Made by a program: the position numbers and the translations under genes. The notes below the pieces were generated by a model. It worked only from the letters and a program-made list of their open reading frames with translations. It was not told the DNA's origin and searched no databases. Positions 60,223 through 64,000 of a stretch of 64,000 nucleotides of DNA are shown here, one piece after another. The first letter of the stretch is position 1. Each line of letters starts with the position of its first letter. The stretch comes from Linnemannia schmuckeri (taxonomy: Eukaryota; Mortierellomycota; Mortierellomycetes; Mortierellales; Mortierellaceae): assembly GCA_029449235.1 (NCBI GenBank), contig JANATG010000015.1, positions 186,001 through 250,000 of the forward strand. Direction: 5' to 3'.

Positions 60223-60784
60223 CTACTTGGCGGTCCTGAACAGCTTCTGGAAGAAGGTGGGGCCCTTCTTACCGATTGCCTCAAAGTTCTTCTTGGCAGT
60301 CTCCTTTTCCAGCATGTCAACGAGCTTTGAGTAATAGTTGGGGTTGCTGGCGGGCGTCAACAGCTTTGGCGAAAGTGGGTACTATTGGGTCATTCACATT
60401 CAAAGGATGGTGTTAGTCAACGTATCTAGACGCAGGGTTCCGATGTCTTCTCTGACATGTTTCCTATTTTCTCTTCTTCCACTGTGAACAGACAAACAAA
60501 TTAAATTTCCTGGATTCCCAACTCACCTTCTGCTTGAATTCGTTGTGTGTAATCTTTTGGAGGGCCTCGAGTTGGACTTGAGCGTCCTTAATTCTCGAGG
60601 CGAGGGTATCTTGGCCACCAGTGCTGGCAGTGAGGGGAGATCGAAAGGACTCTGTGACCTGGCTCCGGAGAGCGGTCTTCATGTTGCGGGTGGGCCGGAT
60701 GGGATCTGCAGGCCACTTGTTGATGACGCGGAGAAATGACCGGTAGAGCGAGGGGACTGATTGCTGTGCTGTTGCTGATGTCAT
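60223..60784 (-). CDS. UQCC2: Cytochrome bc1 assembly factor, UQCC2/Cbp6 family
   Basis: Mitochondrial factor that, with Cbp3/UQCC1, binds newly made cytochrome b for complex III assembly (family knowledge). Two exons, 60784-60527 and 60381-60223, give 138 residues. The family pattern is visible: SLYRSFLRVINKWPADPIRP near the N-terminus (compare the RYRRFLKLxxxWPxD region of UQCC2), then ALRSQVTESFRS, KITHNEFKQKYPLSPK across the exon junction, and YYSKLVDMLEKETAKKNFEA. No strong presequence beyond MTSATAQQS, as is common in this family. Convergent with the UBX gene, about 300 bp apart. Confidence 0.8.
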
Positions 60785-61318
60785 GGTTGATGTCTTTGTT
60801 GAATGCTCCTGAAAGAGGTGTGCGAGAGACTAAATGCTGAGAGGAGAGTACGATTTTTGTTTATCGCAGCCAAGTCTCGGACCGGTGACTGCTTTGAAGA
60901 TGTTCTTGGGGGCAAATTGAAGGTTCTCTGTTGGGTTGGAAATCAATGTGCACAGAGTTGTCATTTCATTCCGCTGTTGTCAGTTCGCTTCGCTGTTGTT
61001 ATTGCTTTGCTTCGTCAACGCTATCTTTCTGAAGTATATCAACAGCCACTTTCGACGATTACTGATCCGATGATCTGACTGATTCTGGGCCCTATATCTG
61101 ATACCCATGGACTCACTTATCACGGCGCCCTGGGAGCCACGCAGTTTTTGAGCAAAGTGGCTGTTAAGCGCGTTCAATTACAGGTTGGTGGCAATTGGCA
61201 CATGCTTCAAGGAGCAAGTACGCACGTTATTTTGTGCTTGTGTCGTGCTTACTTTTTTCACGCCTTTTCTTTCTTTTCCTTTCGTCATCTTTTTTTTCCC
61301 TTGTCCGCAGGTCACACG
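60785..61318. other. Divergent region between UQCC2-like gene and membrane-protein gene
   Basis: 534 bp. A possible 16-nt first coding exon (ATG at 61202, ending 61217 before gtacgc) could splice to 61311 and add eight residues to the next protein. Otherwise promoter DNA. Confidence 0.45.
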
Positions 61319-62416
61319 ATGCTCATCTCAAACTCCATCACAAGAGGCGCGATTGGCATCCTTTCAGTCGCCACAGGAATCAGCATCCTCTTCTACCTCC
61401 TCCAGACAACTCCCGAATACATCGAGCCCCGCACACAAAGGTGTCTCGTCCCCACCTTGGCAGCCGAGGACAACCATATCCCCGTCCCCGTGATCGATCG
61501 TATTGTCTGTATCCTTCGTCCTTACTTTGAGGACAGCACGCGTACCGATTATGGTCGTCTGGTTTTGATGCAGCTGGGACCTTTCTTGGCGCCCATTATG
61601 TTCCTTTCTATCGTCGAGGCCAGTCGCAAGGGAAACCATTGGTCTCTTATGTCGTGCTCGCCTTTCTCGGCTCTCTTCTCGTACCTGACCGGTATTGGTA
61701 TCTATTTGCCCGTCATCTTTGTTCCCCTTACGATCAAGGGCCGCTCCCGCGTCGAGTCGACTGCTATAGGATCGTCTATTTCCTTAGCGAGAGTCTATGC
61801 CCTGATTATTACCCAGGTCGTTCTTTGGTTCGGCGTCGCTGTCTTGTTCGCACCTGGACCCACTGTCGTTGGAGAGGAGAACTCATGGATCCCTTGGAGC
61901 ACCGCCGTCAACATTGTCATCATACTCTCGCTCTGGTTTATTTACACGCCTCTGACCTGGTTGCTCGAAGTGACAGGACTGGCCTCACTCAAGGGCAAGA
62001 CTGATGCCCAAAAGACTGAACAGGACAGGAATGCTCGTCGCCTGCTCCGAGACACCTTCTTGGTCACGGCAGGAATCAATGCAGGACTTTACTATGTCGG
62101 CCTTTTCGGTTTCTGGCACGGAACTACGCCTGTCGAGCATATTCTCAAGGCCTTTGACCACGGCTTCCGACTTGAGCATCTCATGTATGCACCCGCGTAT
62201 TTCTTGCTCTGGGACCATATCGGCGCGATTGCTGGTGGATTGTTCTGGGTTCTGACGGATGCGCGATCGATTATTGACCCCTTGCTATACTTGGTCTTGG
62301 CGATCCTAGTCTCGCCCGGTTCTGCGCTGATGATCCATGCTGCCAAGAGGGAGCAGCGCCTGTTGAAGTATGTCCAATCCTTGGGCAACTCCAACAAGAA
62401 GTTCAAGACCAAGTAA
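61319..62416 (+). CDS. Multi-pass membrane protein of unknown function
   Basis: A single open exon of 365 residues starting at MLISNSITRGAIG. About eight hydrophobic segments are visible, for example GAIGILSVATGISILFYLL, LVLMQLGPFLAPIMFLSI, ALFSYLTGIGIYLPVIFVPL, ARVYALIITQVVLWFGVAVL, AVNIVIILSLWFIYTPLTWL and LLYLVLAILVSPGSALMI. Between helices 6 and 7 there is FWHGTTPVEHILKAFDHGFR, then APAYFLLWDHIGAIAGG; the conserved-looking His, Asp and Glu here might be catalytic or ligand-binding, which is speculation. The C-terminus KKFKTK fits a KxKxx ER-retrieval signal. I do not recognise the family. A gcag acceptor lies 8 nt before this ATG, so a short upstream exon (ATG 61202) may be the real start. 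Confidence 0.75.
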   Translation: MLISNSITRGAIGILSVATGISILFYLLQTTPEYIEPRTQRCLVPTLAAEDNHIPVPVIDRIVCILRPYFEDSTRTDYGRLVLMQLGPFLAPIMFLSIVEASRKGNHWSLMSCSPFSALFSYLTGIGIYLPVIFVPLTIKGRSRVESTAIGSSISLARVYALIITQVVLWFGVAVLFAPGPTVVGEENSWIPWSTAVNIVIILSLWFIYTPLTWLLEVTGLASLKGKTDAQKTEQDRNARRLLRDTFLVTAGINAGLYYVGLFGFWHGTTPVEHILKAFDHGFRLEHLMYAPAYFLLWDHIGAIAGGLFWVLTDARSIIDPLLYLVLAILVSPGSALMIHAAKREQRLLKYVQSLGNSNKKFKTK

Positions 62417-62493
62417 AATACATTTGAACGCGTTGCAAAAATAAAAATGGAGCAGATTCAATATTTACTTTATGCTTTCATTATTTAATGTCC

Positions 62494-63554
62494 TTAGTTG
62501 GAATCAGAATCATCGCCCGAGTCAGTAAGGTCTTCACAGATGAAGCTGGATTCGGCTGAGATGTCGCTGGATCGGGCGTCGACCTCCATGGCGTCGTCCT
62601 TGTCAGAGTCGGACGTGTCTTCTGAATCGTCGATAATCTCCATTCTATGATCGGTATCCTTGTAGCTGTGTTGTATATTTATCGGGTCTTGAGCATGCGT
62701 TAAATTGATGTTGACCGGGTTTGTCGAAGCGGCAGTAGTGGAAGTGATGGCATTGATAACAGTGGTGCTTGCGATGGCCGTCCTTGCTGCTGGGGGCAAA
62801 TCCGCCTTTGGTGTCTCTGTAGAATCAGTGGTCGTTGTAGTTGGAAGTTCGAGTTTCTTGGAATGTGAGGACCGCGGGAAGGCGGGTGGAGGTTTTAAGT
62901 GTGATGATGTGTTACCACTATTACTACCGCAGGTTCTATTACCACCACTTCCAGCAATGGAAGGCTCTGTCTTGGCACTACTCTTGTCCTGCACCGTATT
63001 CGAGTCGCTGTTGAGCACCTGTACTCGAACTCCAAATTTGTTCTTTGTACGTCAAAGCAAAAATGGTGGCAAACATTACTCTTTTAGGAGACTCGCGAGG
63101 AAGAAGGGAGATGTCATGTGCAATGCGCTGAATCTAGACGAGAGGTAAACTCTGCCATGAGTTTTTTTTTTACCTCGATAAGAGTGATGACATCGCCATG
63201 TTTGACCTTGGAAGGTGTGTCGTTAGAGAGTACAGTCCCGTTGAGCGAGGATCGGTTTGTCCCGAGGTTCGTGATGGTGATCTCGTTTTCCTTTGAAGTC
63301 AGCTGGACTAAATGGAATGAAAGGCAAAGTAGGAGTGAGTGCAAGTAAGTGTATCTATACCTGCCTTTGCGTAGCCTACAATTTAAATGCTCGCTGGATG
63401 TTTGCTAGGGAGCGTGTCATTTGCCTTGTTTGCGGCTGATATGCGGGGATTTGACGCCTTCGAAGGTGTTCCTGCCAACGATGAGTGTTGTGTCCTGGAG
63501 GAGTTCTATGACCTGGCCTGTTTCTGTGAATATTAATGTCGCGACTGTCGTCAT
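62494..63554 (-). CDS. Small FHA-domain protein with acidic tail
   Basis: Three exons keep frame: 63554-63425, 63307-63174 and 63018-62494, giving 262 residues. The FHA domain, which binds phosphothreonine, fills about residues 1-90: LIVGRNTFEGVKSPHISRKQ carries the GR and the SxxH..SRxQ core, then ITITNLGTNRSSLNGTVLSN has the NxSxNGT motif. The rest is Ser/Thr/Pro-rich and ends in an acidic run (DDSEDTSDSDKDDAMEVD; CEDLTDSGDDSDSN). An N-terminal FHA with a disordered acidic tail recalls APLF/PNKP/aprataxin-type repair factors, but no catalytic domain is present and the tail is not recognisable. The first intron has a GC donor (gcaaat). The frame also stays open upstream of this ATG with a hydrophobic stretch; I prefer the start that places FHA at the N-terminus. 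Confidence 0.8.
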
Positions 63555-64000
63555 TTCCAGGATAACAGGTTCTTGGATTGGTTTGGTATGGAAGTGCGTG
63601 CAAAACAAGTAAGTAAACGAGTACAAGTGTGTAGGAATGAGAATGACGAAGGAAGTAAAAAAAATAAAAAACAGAATAGATGCACACCGCGCATTAATCG
63701 ATTTTTCAATTTTTTCACTTTTTTCAATTGAGGGCATCACGGCGGCCTACCTCTTTGATTTGATTTGATTTGATTTCCGCTGTCCTGTCCCTTCTTCGTC
63801 TTTTGCTCATTCTGGACATGTCTTTCATTCCCCCTTCCTGTCCCTGCCTGTCCCTCCCTGCCCCTCCCCCGCACTGCGAGCCCAAGCCCATCGATTCATT
63901 CGCTACTCTCGCCGTGTAATCTGCGGCGAATCACTTTTCCCGATAATGAATTGAATTGTCTCATTTCTGCCCTTTTTATATCACTTCTCTCTCTTTCTCT
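63555..64000. other. Right-edge spacer
   Basis: Upstream of the FHA gene. Contains a TTTGA pentanucleotide repeat at about 63754-63775 and C/T-rich DNA. No gene seen. Confidence 0.6.
63754..63775 (+). repeat. (TTTGA)n microsatellite
   Basis: About four tandem TTTGA units in the spacer upstream of the FHA gene. Confidence 0.85.

Overview
The window is nuclear DNA from a filamentous fungus. Genes are split by many short GT-AG introns, both strands are used, and spacers are pyrimidine-rich. The products are eukaryotic housekeeping proteins: EF-1alpha, a Rat1 exonuclease, an SR-protein kinase, a Cla4-type PAK and mitochondrial carriers. A 445-residue delta-9 desaturase with fused cytochrome b5, together with the intron style, suggests an early-diverging fungus of the Mucoromycota, probably near Mortierella. 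That placement is inference, not a measured phylogeny. I found no tRNA, rRNA, CRISPR array, transposon or viral gene.

Layout. 1-1.2 kb: 3' side of a WD40 gene (minus), running off the left edge. 3.5-7.5 kb: CLA4-like kinase (plus). 7.8-8.5 kb: rhodanese (minus), divergent from an HNT1/HINT1 gene (plus, 8.7-9.9 kb). 10.2-11.9 kb: PET8-type SAM carrier (minus). 12.7-15.1 kb: His-rich Zrg17-type zinc transporter subunit (plus). 15.4-23.4 kb: a 22-exon RasGAP gene (minus). 23.4-26.8 kb: no recognisable gene. 26.8-28.3 kb: OLE1 (minus). 29.8-32.4 kb: SRPK (minus). 33.5-35.0 kb: TVP18 (plus). 36.3-37.7 kb: TEF1 (plus). 37.7-44.1 kb: 6.4 kb without a recognisable gene. 44.1-49.5 kb: giant DUF3712-like membrane protein (plus). 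50.4-52.0 kb: thiamine pyrophosphokinase (plus), convergent with RAT1 (minus, 52.2-56.7 kb). 57.2-59.9 kb: UBA-UAS-UBX protein (plus), convergent with a UQCC2/Cbp6-like complex III assembly factor (minus). 61.3-62.4 kb: unknown multi-pass membrane protein (plus). 62.5-63.6 kb: small FHA-domain protein (minus).

Neighbours do not form a pathway or cluster, as is usual for fungal core genome. Shared themes are limited: Cla4 and the RasGAP both belong to small-GTPase signalling, and PET8, the rhodanese and the UQCC2-like protein are mitochondrial by family or presequence. Exon junctions were worked out by hand and checked by keeping the reading frame across every junction. The complete models close to whole codon numbers; the rhodanese junction and the start of the 61.3 kb gene remain uncertain.

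I do not see a clear undescribed multi-gene system. The best leads are the RasGAP with an unassigned helical N-terminus, three GC-AG introns with several 16-26 nt exons, homopolymer T expansions beside 3' splice sites, a codon-phased decayed repeat inside a UBX-gene intron, and the unassigned membrane protein at 61.3 kb.
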